DNA of 12,916 bases from Desulfobacterales bacterium. Its GTDB lineage: Bacteria > Desulfobacterota > Desulfobacteria > Desulfobacterales > JAFDCJ01. Made by a program: the position numbers and the translations under genes. Within the stretch, counting starts at the first letter, position 1. The number at the start of each line of letters is the position of its first letter. Under the pieces are notes generated by a model. It was not told the origin of the DNA, did no database searches, and saw nothing but the letters and a program-made list of their open reading frames with translations. Where the stretch lies: NCBI GenBank assembly GCA_020345785.1, contig CP070771.1, positions 5,304,669 through 5,317,584 of the forward strand. The letters run 5' to 3'. Shown here in pieces: positions 6,475-12,916 of the stretch.

Positions 6475-6515
6475 GAATCCCTCGCCTGAAGTCTTTGCCC
6501 AAAGGCGAGGGATTC
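6475..6515 (+). terminator. Perfect 12-bp stem-loop between the two cytochromes (attenuator or processing hairpin)
   Basis: GAATCCCTCGCC (6475-6486) pairs perfectly with GGCGAGGGATTC (6504-6515) across a 17-nt loop. The bases after it are TCCCC, not a U-run, so full intrinsic termination is doubtful. Partial termination or an RNase-blocking 3' end is more likely. The rest of the 238-bp gap to the next gene holds no other recognised signal apart from the downstream Shine-Dalgarno. Confidence 0.55.
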
Positions 6516-6685
6516 TCCCCTGTTGCCCGAAGGGGACATTCAACGTGGGCATTTGACATTGACAAATTGGCTTTTAATAAGTTACTAGGGCCATGCGGCT
6601 GACGGAATTTCCAAAGCAGCATGGATCCAAGACAAAATTTCCCTAAGGTAATGAAGACACAACCCATAAACGGAAGGAGGAAATC

Positions 6686-7345
6686 GTGAAAAAATTATTT
6701 ATCTTTTTCGCGGCTCTGGTACTCCTAGCAGGCTTTTCCGGGATCTCTATTGCCGGAATTGTCGGGAGTATGCATGATTTCAGTTTTGACACTTGGTCGA
6801 AAAACCAGATCTGTTTGCCCTGTCATACGCCTCACAACGCGGAATCGGTGGAAGGCGCGCCGCTGTGGAACCATGCATTGAGCCAGGCAAATTACCAAAT
6901 GTACAGCAGCCCCACCATGAATGCTCAAGTGCCGGGTTCGCCGACCGGCTCGTCCAAGCTTTGCCTTTCATGTCATGACGGAACCGTTTCGCTTGATGCC
7001 TTCGGCGGGGGAGATAATTCTGGTATATTCATCACCGGGGACGCTAACCTGGGGACGAATCTCTCCAATGACCATCCGATCTCTATCGTCTATAATGACC
7101 AACTGGCGGCTGCTGATCCCGGCCTTTGGGACCCCACAGCCAAACAAGTTACGATCGGCTCGGGCAACTTCACCCAGGCAGGGACAATTCAGGAAGTCTT
7201 GCTTGATGCCAACAGCGAATTGCAATGCTCGGCCTGCCACGCCGTCCATAACGACTATGTTGCTGACCCCGACGATCCTTTCAATTACTTTTTGAAAATA
7301 TCGGTTGGAAACTCAGATCTCTGCATGACCTGTCACAACAAATAG
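6686..7345 (+). CDS. Secreted tetraheme c-type cytochrome, OmcE-like nanowire candidate
   Basis: A 219-residue protein starting at GTG 6686, with AAGGAGG five nt upstream. The signal peptide is residues 1-23 (cleavage near SIA|G), leaving a mature protein of about 196 residues. Four CxxCH sites lie at 43-47, 93-97, 181-185 and 213-217. Five other histidines (30 in MHDF, 50 in TPHN, 63 in WNH, 130 in NDHP, 188 in AVHND) can supply the distal ligands, leaving one over. The pattern HDF...CxxCHTPHN...APLWNH...SKLCLSCHDGTVSLDAFGG...NDHPI resembles, from memory, the Geobacter OmcE family, which forms extracellular heme filaments with ligation between subunits. Filament formation here is inferred from that resemblance. 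A terminator follows 29 bp after the TAG stop. It shares a sigma-54 operon with the 9-heme cytochrome, and the strong Shine-Dalgarno suggests abundant translation. Confidence 0.87.
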   Translation: MKKLFIFFAALVLLAGFSGISIAGIVGSMHDFSFDTWSKNQICLPCHTPHNAESVEGAPLWNHALSQANYQMYSSPTMNAQVPGSPTGSSKLCLSCHDGTVSLDAFGGGDNSGIFITGDANLGTNLSNDHPISIVYNDQLAAADPGLWDPTAKQVTIGSGNFTQAGTIQEVLLDANSELQCSACHAVHNDYVADPDDPFNYFLKISVGNSDLCMTCHNK

Positions 7346-7373
7346 CCGACAGAAAGAAACTTGATCTTTACCG

Positions 7374-7400
7374 AAAAAGGGGGCGTAAGCCCCTTTTTTT
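7374..7400 (+). terminator. Intrinsic terminator ending the cytochrome operon
   Basis: GGGGC (7380-7384) pairs with GCCCC (7389-7393) around loop GTAA, flanked upstream by AAAAA and followed by seven T. The A-tract can pair with the T-tract, so it may work for either direction. It lies 29 bp past the tetraheme stop codon. Confidence 0.9.
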
Positions 7401-7656
7401 GGTGGGCGCTACCTGATATAATACCCATTGGATAAGCCTTTTGCCTCAAACATGGATGGAAGGCTTTTTCAGGAATGGAACCAAGATGGTCGGCTACCCA
7501 TCGCATTGAATGTCGCCAGCTGGGGGACTCCCCGCCGGAAAAGCGCGATGAATGAGTTTGATGCGGACCAGAAGCGCCCGCTATCCGCCATGCTGAAAAA
7601 GCGTGCTTCAGAATGAATATCTTGATTTAGAAAAAAACAGGAGATAGGATACAAGG
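7401..7656 (+). other. Leader of the NHL/porin-cytochrome operon
   Basis: About 230 nt between the predicted start site and the first ATG. It carries an inverted repeat AAGCCTT (7434-7440) / AAGGCTT (7460-7466) followed by more T, a possible attenuator, and a short GGGG/CCCC hairpin near 7523-7534. A 62-codon frame starting at TTG 7428 has no family match that I recognise and no Shine-Dalgarno, so I do not call it. No known riboswitch consensus could be identified; I looked for c-di-GMP types in particular. Confidence 0.4.
7414..7422 (+). promoter_or_regulatory. Extended -10 promoter for the NHL/pentaheme/porin operon
   Basis: TGA-TATAAT gives a perfect -10 hexamer (7417-7422) with the TGn extension. 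The position 17 bp upstream falls on the T-tract of the terminator and offers only a poor -35, which an extended -10 can tolerate. Transcription would begin near 7429. The type of promoter differs from the sigma-54 site of the preceding operon. Confidence 0.55.
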
Positions 7657-8733
7657 ATGAAAAAGAGCGTTTTTGTACTGATCGCCTTGCTGACGTTTTC
7701 CGGCTGTGCCGCAGTCCCGGAAGAAACCCGAACCGTGGTTTTTTATCCCCCGCTGCCTCAGAGACCCAGGCTTCAATTTCTACACGCCATCACCGGCGAG
7801 GAGGATATTGGGCAAAGCCAGGGCGCATTCACGGAATTTCTGGTGGGGAAACCTACATCGGATAAAAGGATCGGGAAGGCCTGGGACATCGCGTCCTCGG
7901 ACGGTAAAATATACGTGCTGGACAGGAGATCCAAGCGGCTGCTCATTATCGACCTGATCCGAAGAAAATTTGATAATTTAAGGGATCAAAGAATGGGGGA
8001 GCTGGAGGACCCTTCCGGAATCTGGGTCACAGAGGACGACGTCAAGTATATCGCCGACATGGGGAGAAAACAGATCGTTGTCTTTGGCGCGAACAATGAG
8101 TTCTCGCGGTCTTATGGCGGACCGGACCTCTTTGACAAGCCGGTTGATGTGGCTGTTTATCAGAACACGGTCTATGTCAGTGACATGAACAAGAACAAGA
8201 TATTCGTTCTGGATAAAACTTCCGGCAAACTGAAGGGGACCATCGGAGAACTGGGACAGGATAAAGGCCAGTTCTCCAAACCAACCCACGTGGTCGTGGA
8301 CCACGAGGGCAACATTTATGTCACCGATGCTTTCAACTTCAGGGTCCAGAAATTTGACCCGGATGGTAAGTTTTTAAAGTCCTACGGTTACCTTGGAGAT
8401 GGGTTCGGTGCGTTCGCCAGACCCAAAGGACTTGACATAGACAGGGATGGACACCTGTATGTCGTGGATGCAGCCTTTGAGAATGTCCAGATTTTCGACG
8501 ACAAGACGGGCGCCCTGCTCCTTTTCTTTGGTGGACCCGGGACTGCTCCCGGCAGCATGTATCTGCCTGCCGGGATTCATATAGATTATCGCAATGCGGC
8601 CTATTTCAGTAATTTCGTCGATAGGGATTTCAGGCTCAATTATGTCGTATACACCGGAAATTTCTATGGGACGGATAAGTTGAATGTCTATGGCTTCGGA
8701 GACTGGGTCGGCGAACCCCTGCGTGGGGAGTAA
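7657..8733 (+). CDS. NHL-repeat beta-propeller lipoprotein
   Basis: A 358-residue protein with a lipoprotein signal MKKSVFVLIALLTFSGC, the lipid-bearing Cys being C17. After a linker (20-70) come NHL repeats forming a propeller (about 74-335). Examples are KAWDIASSDGKIYVLDRRSKRLLII, KPVDVAVYQNTVYVSD, KPTHVVVDHEGNIYVTDAFNFRVQKF and RPKGLDIDRDGHLYVVDAAFENVQIF. NHL propellers bind protein, RNA or carbohydrate partners; a periplasmic or outer-membrane scaffold role is likely here but unproven. An AGGAG lies about 13 nt before the ATG. It begins the operon and the next gene follows after 22 bp. It is clearly related to the second NHL protein at the window end (shared DGKFL, RPKG and YVVD...NVQIF blocks), so two paralogues flank the pentaheme cytochrome and barrel. 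Confidence 0.92.
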   Translation: MKKSVFVLIALLTFSGCAAVPEETRTVVFYPPLPQRPRLQFLHAITGEEDIGQSQGAFTEFLVGKPTSDKRIGKAWDIASSDGKIYVLDRRSKRLLIIDLIRRKFDNLRDQRMGELEDPSGIWVTEDDVKYIADMGRKQIVVFGANNEFSRSYGGPDLFDKPVDVAVYQNTVYVSDMNKNKIFVLDKTSGKLKGTIGELGQDKGQFSKPTHVVVDHEGNIYVTDAFNFRVQKFDPDGKFLKSYGYLGDGFGAFARPKGLDIDRDGHLYVVDAAFENVQIFDDKTGALLLFFGGPGTAPGSMYLPAGIHIDYRNAAYFSNFVDRDFRLNYVVYTGNFYGTDKLNVYGFGDWVGEPLRGE

Positions 8734-8755
8734 ACTCACAGCGTCCAGAAGAGAA

Positions 8756-9490
8756 ATGAAGGCAGCATATTCGAATCGCTTTATCATTGACCTTATCATG
8801 GCGACCGTTTTAATTGCCCTTCTGTCAGGATGCGACAGGCAGAGCAGACACAAGGTGCTCACCGTGTTTTTCACCGGCGTACCACCCCTTGAGGAGGAGA
8901 AAAATGCGGCCATAGAAAAAGATAAAACCCCGCAAACCGAGGAGAAACCCGCTCCGCCCCCCAAACGCTATGAGCATCCGTTGACGGCCTCCCGACAATG
9001 CAGCGTGTGTCATCAGTCGACGGGGAATTTTAACATGTTTGGCAGGAAACAGAACCAGCCGGCCGCTTTCCGTAAAGGTATGGCTTCACCCGGACCGCTG
9101 GTCCGACCCCGCCAGCAGCTTTGCATTGGGTGCCATGAAGACAAGTCGGCGGCAGAGGCACTGGCACGGGGGCTGTGGCTGCACCCCACTTCGGCCAAAG
9201 GAGACTGCTACGCGTGCCACGACCCGCACCAGAGCACAAACCCGTATATGCTGCTGGAAAACCCGCAGCAGATATGCATCCCGTGTCATCAAGATCCCAA
9301 AATTAAGGAGCTGGCGGCCCACAAAGAACCGGGCGGGTGTCTTACGTGTCACAACCCGCACCTTGGAAAGGATCGGAAACTGCTCACAAAAGATTATAAG
9401 GAGGTTAAACAACCGGCCAGCACTTTACCCGGCTTTCCGGCTGCGCCGGACAATCTTCCGACAGGGGGACCGGCCCTAAAAACGGAATAG
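8756..9490 (+). CDS. Pentaheme c-type cytochrome lipoprotein
   Basis: A 244-residue protein from ATG 8756, 22 bp after the NHL stop. The frame is open further upstream, but only inside the NHL gene. The start is chosen because it gives a full lipoprotein signal ending in LIALLSGC with Cys 26; the ribosome site (AGAAGAG) is weak. A Pro/Glu/Lys-rich linker (about 45-70) tethers the heme part. CxxCH sites lie at 82-86, 123-127, 151-155, 174-178 and 195-199, and five other histidines (74, 143, 158, 189, 202) could make all hemes bis-His. Spacing resembles the doubled-CxxCH cytochromes of Desulfobacterota. Position directly before the outer-membrane barrel suggests the inner component of a porin-cytochrome conduit, taking electrons from periplasmic carriers. 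It could face outward instead, and sequence alone does not tell. Confidence 0.9.
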   Translation: MKAAYSNRFIIDLIMATVLIALLSGCDRQSRHKVLTVFFTGVPPLEEEKNAAIEKDKTPQTEEKPAPPPKRYEHPLTASRQCSVCHQSTGNFNMFGRKQNQPAAFRKGMASPGPLVRPRQQLCIGCHEDKSAAEALARGLWLHPTSAKGDCYACHDPHQSTNPYMLLENPQQICIPCHQDPKIKELAAHKEPGGCLTCHNPHLGKDRKLLTKDYKEVKQPASTLPGFPAAPDNLPTGGPALKTE

Positions 9491-9514
9491 CGGCCCAAGA
9501 TGCGGTGACGTAAC

Positions 9515-9556
9515 CAGACCAAATAACCACTCACTGATTCGCGGTGAGCTGGTCTG
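9515..9556 (+). other. Two-tier hairpin between pentaheme cytochrome and barrel genes
   Basis: CAGACC (9515-9520) pairs with GGTCTG (9551-9556), and inside it CTCAC (9530-9534) pairs with GTGAG (9544-9548), with an asymmetric internal loop. No U-tract follows. It fills most of the 102-bp gap and may adjust expression of the barrel relative to the cytochrome. Confidence 0.4.
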
Positions 9557-9592
9557 CCAAATACAGGTTGATAGAGGGGCGATTAACGGTTG

Positions 9593-11809
9593 ATGACTCA
9601 GTCAGGGCTCATATGTAAAGTGCTCGTGCTCGCCCTTTGCGGGCTTTTTTTGATTGATTTTGAGACGGCCAGGGGGTCTGGTGCCGCATCGCTGATATCC
9701 ACTGAAGCTGAGCCTATTTCCGAGACGAAAAAGGTTATCAAAAAAACAGAGCTACCTCCGGCAATTAATCCGAATGAAGCCGAATCCAGGCCGGACCGAT
9801 TCTCAGCCCAACTGGAAAAAACCCCTTTGCAAACAAAAGCCGCCGGGATTTCAAAGCAGGCCCCACAGATCGTTCCGCTTGAAATACCGCCACCGGGTGT
9901 ATCTTCAACTCGGCCCGGACTCACGGCGCGGGGGTATACCAGCCGTTATTTCCACCTTGAAAGACCGAAGGTTGGCCTGGGATTATCCTATGAGTACGAG
10001 CAAGAAAAGACAAAGTCCGGTGGTAATGAAACCAAGGATACCAGCCACGAGTTCAGGGAACGGGTTCCGATTGAATTGGAGGGCTGGGCCTATCATCCCG
10101 CCCTTTGTAAATTTACGCTGGGAGTCGTGCCGGAGTGGTCCCAGACGAAACGAGATGTCGATCCGGGGCCTTCCGCCAGCGACAATGTATTTGTGCCGTC
10201 CTATGCGGCGGATGCCATCTTTTTAGAGCCGAAACCCTATACCTTGCATACTTTTGCCAGCCGGCGCGAGCTTAAACTCAGAAGTGCTTTTTCCCAGCCC
10301 ACGGATACCACCATCGATAAATATGGTGCGGATCTGCGGCTTAAATACTACAAAGTTTTACCGACTTTCGTCAAATATACCCATACCGACACCGACCAGT
10401 CGGGGTTTTACGACTCGACAGGGGAACGGGACGATTTCCAGCTTTCAAGCCAGCACTTCACAAAAAACAGTACCACGACGCTGAATTCAAGCTACAGTGA
10501 CGACGATCGAACGACCGGGGGGGACACGGTCAGGGTAAAGAACTTTGATAACAACCTCGGCAACGAGTATCATATTGCCGGCGATCAAAGAAAATCGCTT
10601 CTCTCCAGATTGAGATACAGGTGGACGGATAACGAATCTCAAGAATCCGAAGAATATTCTCTGGCAGAAAACCTTAACTGGCGATACACCAACAACTTGT
10701 ATACCAACTATATTTTTTCGTACAACAAAAGAGACACGGATGCATTTGACAGTGAAAGAACGGCTGGTCGTGCCGCTTTGAAACATCTCCTCTATGAGAA
10801 TCTGACCACATCAATTTCAACGGGTTTCAACCTGAACGACTTTACGGGCGGAGAAGAGAATGCTTACGATGGCGATCTCAGCTTTTTTTACACCAGGAAA
10901 ATTCCATGGGGCTTACTAAATTTGAGGAGTGGATGGAATTACCGATATACAACCAGAGAGGGAGGCGAGGCGGTGATCACGGTAAACGATGAGCCGCACG
11001 TTTTGACCACCGGCGAAGTAACCCTGCTAGATAATGAAAATGTGGATGTTGACTCCATCTTCGTAACGGATGTAACCGGAACCATCGCTTACATTGAAAA
11101 TGCCGATTACACGATTGAGGAGGCTGGTTCCTTCACAAGGATCAGCCGCACCACCTTCGGTGCCATCGCAAACGGCCAGACGGTACTGGTGGATTACCGT
11201 TTTTCTAGCGATCCGGCTTTTGACGATACGCTATTCAACCAGGCGTACAGCATCGGGTTTTTTCTCTGGAATGCCTTGACGCTTTCTTACGGATATCAAC
11301 ATGCAAATCAAAATATTGTCTCAGGTCCGCCCCCTGAAAATACTGTAGATGACACGACCCAGACGGCAGAAATAAGGCTCGATTTGGGTTGGACGGATAC
11401 CAGGCTTTCGTATGAAGACAGGGATAGAACTTCCGGAACTTCATCCCGCCGCTGGGGGGCATCACAGACGTTCCGCATCCGGCCGGCAAGGAGATTTTTA
11501 TACGATATTACAGGCTCTTACGGGGAGACAAAGTTTACCGATGTGGGTCAGAAGCAACATCAATACGGTGTGTCGTCAAGATTGGTATGGAGGCCTGCGG
11601 GTTGGTTCAGGTTCCGCATGGAGGGTTTTTTAAACAAGATTACAGGGGATGTGGAAGACCAGCTCGATGCCAATTTTTTCGCCGGCATAGAGCTGTCTTA
11701 CAGAATCTGGCGCGGCGCCGCCGGCTACTACTACGACAGGTCGGGAAGCAGCGATGCGTTTCGAAACCGACACGCGATGAAATTTGAAATCATTAGAATA
11801 CTGTGGTAA
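9593..11809 (+). CDS. Large outer-membrane beta-barrel protein (conduit porin candidate)
   Basis: A 738-residue protein from ATG 9593; a TTG lies directly before it. Signal peptide about 1-27, then a Pro/Lys-rich, probably unstructured region to about residue 110. From about 115 onward the sequence alternates aromatic/hydrophobic and polar residues in many short strands with Tyr-rich girdles (for example GLGLSYEYEQE, LRSGWNYRYTT, LTLSYGYQHAN). It ends in MKFEIIRILW, a typical BAM-recognised last strand with a terminal aromatic. There is no CxxCH, as expected for a conduit sleeve. Residues about 456-541 form an inserted beta domain (GEAVITVNDE to QTVLVDYRF), likely a large loop or plug. Adjacent to the pentaheme lipoprotein, it probably surrounds a heme wire as the MtrB-type barrel does, though I see no MtrB sequence signature. 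A strand count would need a prediction program. Confidence 0.88.
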   Translation: MTQSGLICKVLVLALCGLFLIDFETARGSGAASLISTEAEPISETKKVIKKTELPPAINPNEAESRPDRFSAQLEKTPLQTKAAGISKQAPQIVPLEIPPPGVSSTRPGLTARGYTSRYFHLERPKVGLGLSYEYEQEKTKSGGNETKDTSHEFRERVPIELEGWAYHPALCKFTLGVVPEWSQTKRDVDPGPSASDNVFVPSYAADAIFLEPKPYTLHTFASRRELKLRSAFSQPTDTTIDKYGADLRLKYYKVLPTFVKYTHTDTDQSGFYDSTGERDDFQLSSQHFTKNSTTTLNSSYSDDDRTTGGDTVRVKNFDNNLGNEYHIAGDQRKSLLSRLRYRWTDNESQESEEYSLAENLNWRYTNNLYTNYIFSYNKRDTDAFDSERTAGRAALKHLLYENLTTSISTGFNLNDFTGGEENAYDGDLSFFYTRKIPWGLLNLRSGWNYRYTTREGGEAVITVNDEPHVLTTGEVTLLDNENVDVDSIFVTDVTGTIAYIENADYTIEEAGSFTRISRTTFGAIANGQTVLVDYRFSSDPAFDDTLFNQAYSIGFFLWNALTLSYGYQHANQNIVSGPPPENTVDDTTQTAEIRLDLGWTDTRLSYEDRDRTSGTSSRRWGASQTFRIRPARRFLYDITGSYGETKFTDVGQKQHQYGVSSRLVWRPAGWFRFRMEGFLNKITGDVEDQLDANFFAGIELSYRIWRGAAGYYYDRSGSSDAFRNRHAMKFEIIRILW

Positions 11810-11823
11810 CAATTTAAACCTCG

Positions 11824-11841
11824 ACCGAGGCGGCGCTCGGT
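11824..11841 (+). other. Hairpin after the barrel gene
   Basis: ACCGAG (11824-11829) and CTCGGT (11836-11841) with a 6-nt GC loop, 14 nt past the barrel stop. There is no U-tract, so it is not a convincing terminator and readthrough to the second NHL gene is likely. Confidence 0.4.
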
Positions 11842-11922
11842 AGAAGTGGCCGCTGAATGGCAGTCTATTCCACACTATAAACTGCAACCAGTTAATCAGT
11901 ATCGGCAATTTGTTGTCGATGT

Positions 11923-11938
11923 GGCGCTATTGAGCGCC
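11923..11938 (+). promoter_or_regulatory. Hairpin overlapping the ribosome-binding region of the second NHL gene
   Basis: GGCGCT-ATTG-AGCGCC, a perfect 6-bp GC-rich stem ending three nt before ATG 11942. It would hide any initiation site there, which makes the in-frame ATG at 11963 a serious alternative start. Confidence 0.4.
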
Positions 11939-11941
11939 TGC

Positions 11942-12916
11942 ATGAGGAAACCGAGAAATATCATGCGCATTTTACCAGTCATACTGGCTGTCATCCTTTT
12001 CCTGGGACCGGAGGCGTGTGTAAAAGATACCAATATCGCCAAAGAGTCCCTCCCGGATATTGTATGGCCGAAGCCGCCTGAAATACCGAGGATACGCTTT
12101 GTCGCCGCGGTATCGAAGCCGCAGGACCTGCAGATCAGGCCGGGGGCGTTCAAGAGGCTTTTTGATTATCTGATCGGGAAAACCGAGGTGCCGATGGTGG
12201 CCCCTTATGGTGTGGAAACTGATTCAGCGGGAAGACTCTATGTCGTGGATACCTTTTTAAGGACAGTTCATGTGTTTGACGTTAAGGGCAGCGCCTACTA
12301 TTTGTTCCCTTCAGACAAGGCCAATCTCGTCTCACCCATAGACATAGCGATCGAAAATGCGAGCGGGAGCATTTATGTATCGGACTCAAAAGAAGGTGTC
12401 GTCAAAATATTTACGGATGCGGGTAAAAACTTTGCGGGCGAGATGGGAAAGGAGATTCTTGAAAGGCCGACAGGTATCGCCGTCAATGAAAAGACATCTG
12501 AACTCCTGGTCGTAGATACCTTGAACGCAACCATTTTTCGGTTTGATCTCACCGACCATAAACTGAAGGGTAAATTTGGCGGCAGCGGTAAAGCGGACGG
12601 CCAGTTAAACTTTCCTACCAATATTTGTGTCAACAGCGATGGCATAATTTTTGCTGCAGATTCCCTTAACTTCAGGATCCAGCAGTTCACGCCCGATGGG
12701 AAATTTTTGCGGGCATTTGGCAGCATCGGCACCGGACCGGGACATTTTTCAAGGCCGAAGGGGGTCGCGGTTGACAGTGACGGCAACATTTACGTGGTTG
12801 ACAGCCTCTTCGACAATGTCCAGATATTTGACAGGCAATCCCGGTTGCTCATGGCCTTCGGGCGTCCTGGATACGGCTACGGTGAGTTTTGGCTTCCCAC
12901 GGGTATATTTATCGAC
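11942..12916 (+). CDS. Second NHL-repeat beta-propeller (probable lipoprotein), cut by window end
   Basis: At least 325 codons, open at the right edge. ATG 11942 gives a basic n-region MRKPRNIMR and a hydrophobic core ending LFLGPEAC, with Cys 26 as the likely lipid site, though E at -2 makes the lipobox atypical. ATG 11963 is an alternative start in the same frame and would still keep the signal. Neither has a good Shine-Dalgarno. The NHL blades start at about residue 85 (PYGVETDSAGRLYVVD), with later copies NFPTNICVNSDGIIFAAD, RPKGVAVDSDGNIYVVD and the closing LPTGIFID. It is paralogous to the NHL lipoprotein at 7657: the ordering of the linker (GAFKRLFDYLIGK against GAFTEFLVGK) and the DGKFL...NVQIF block agree. 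It probably belongs to the same operon as the barrel, as the 132-bp gap has no strong terminator. Confidence 0.88.
   Translation, partial: MRKPRNIMRILPVILAVILFLGPEACVKDTNIAKESLPDIVWPKPPEIPRIRFVAAVSKPQDLQIRPGAFKRLFDYLIGKTEVPMVAPYGVETDSAGRLYVVDTFLRTVHVFDVKGSAYYLFPSDKANLVSPIDIAIENASGSIYVSDSKEGVVKIFTDAGKNFAGEMGKEILERPTGIAVNEKTSELLVVDTLNATIFRFDLTDHKLKGKFGGSGKADGQLNFPTNICVNSDGIIFAADSLNFRIQQFTPDGKFLRAFGSIGTGPGHFSRPKGVAVDSDGNIYVVDSLFDNVQIFDRQSRLLMAFGRPGYGYGEFWLPTGIFID

Noticed and set aside
7343..7345. TAG stop of the tetraheme cytochrome as a pyrrolysine codon
   Set aside because: The frame beyond runs straight into an intrinsic terminator hairpin 29 bp away, and the protein already ends naturally after its fourth heme site.
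7428..7616. 62-residue ORF in the leader of the NHL operon
   Set aside because: TTG start without Shine-Dalgarno at the predicted transcription start, with a composition not typical of a folded protein that I recognise. Left as a leader sequence.
7429..7656. c-di-GMP (GEMM) riboswitch, as found before some Geobacter cytochrome genes
   Set aside because: The conserved core blocks of the GEMM motif are not present.

Overview
The window looks like a chromosomal segment of an anaerobic, cytochrome-rich bacterium, most likely a Desulfobacterota (deltaproteobacterial) sulfate reducer or a relative. This is inferred from gene families: secreted multiheme c-type cytochromes, NHL-repeat lipoproteins, a C-GCAxxG redox protein, a BFD-like [2Fe-2S] protein and two apparent selenocysteine codons. 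No rRNA, tRNA or CRISPR array is visible.

Left block (18-1929, all minus strand): in transcription order, a C-GCAxxG-C-C redox protein, a DUF4213/DUF364 protein and a small BFD-like [2Fe-2S] protein. The first and third are each interrupted by an in-frame UGA. Both UGAs sit at a position where a redox Cys is expected, and each is followed at the right distance by a stem-loop with a GGU apical loop, so I read both as selenoproteins rather than pseudogenes or truncated ORFs.

Middle block (2020-7400, plus strand): a secreted parvulin-type PPIase with its own promoter. About 780 bp of AT-rich non-coding DNA follows, holding two ~100-bp elements with matching 12-bp terminal inverted repeats, a possible activator-binding inverted repeat and a canonical sigma-54 promoter. 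That promoter reads into a secreted 9-heme cytochrome with an Ig-like N-terminal region and a secreted tetraheme cytochrome resembling the OmcE type. The two genes are separated by two strong hairpins, and the pair ends at a clear intrinsic terminator.

Right block (7414-12916, plus strand): an extended -10 promoter and a ~230-nt leader, then an NHL lipoprotein, a pentaheme lipoprotein cytochrome, a large outer-membrane beta-barrel and a second NHL lipoprotein cut off by the window end. Together with the middle block this is a plausible outer-membrane electron conduit: a pentaheme lipoprotein at the inner face, a barrel as insulating sleeve, and 9-heme and tetraheme cytochromes outside, with the PPIase and NHL propellers in assembly or scaffolding roles. 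The functional assignments are inferred from motifs and context.
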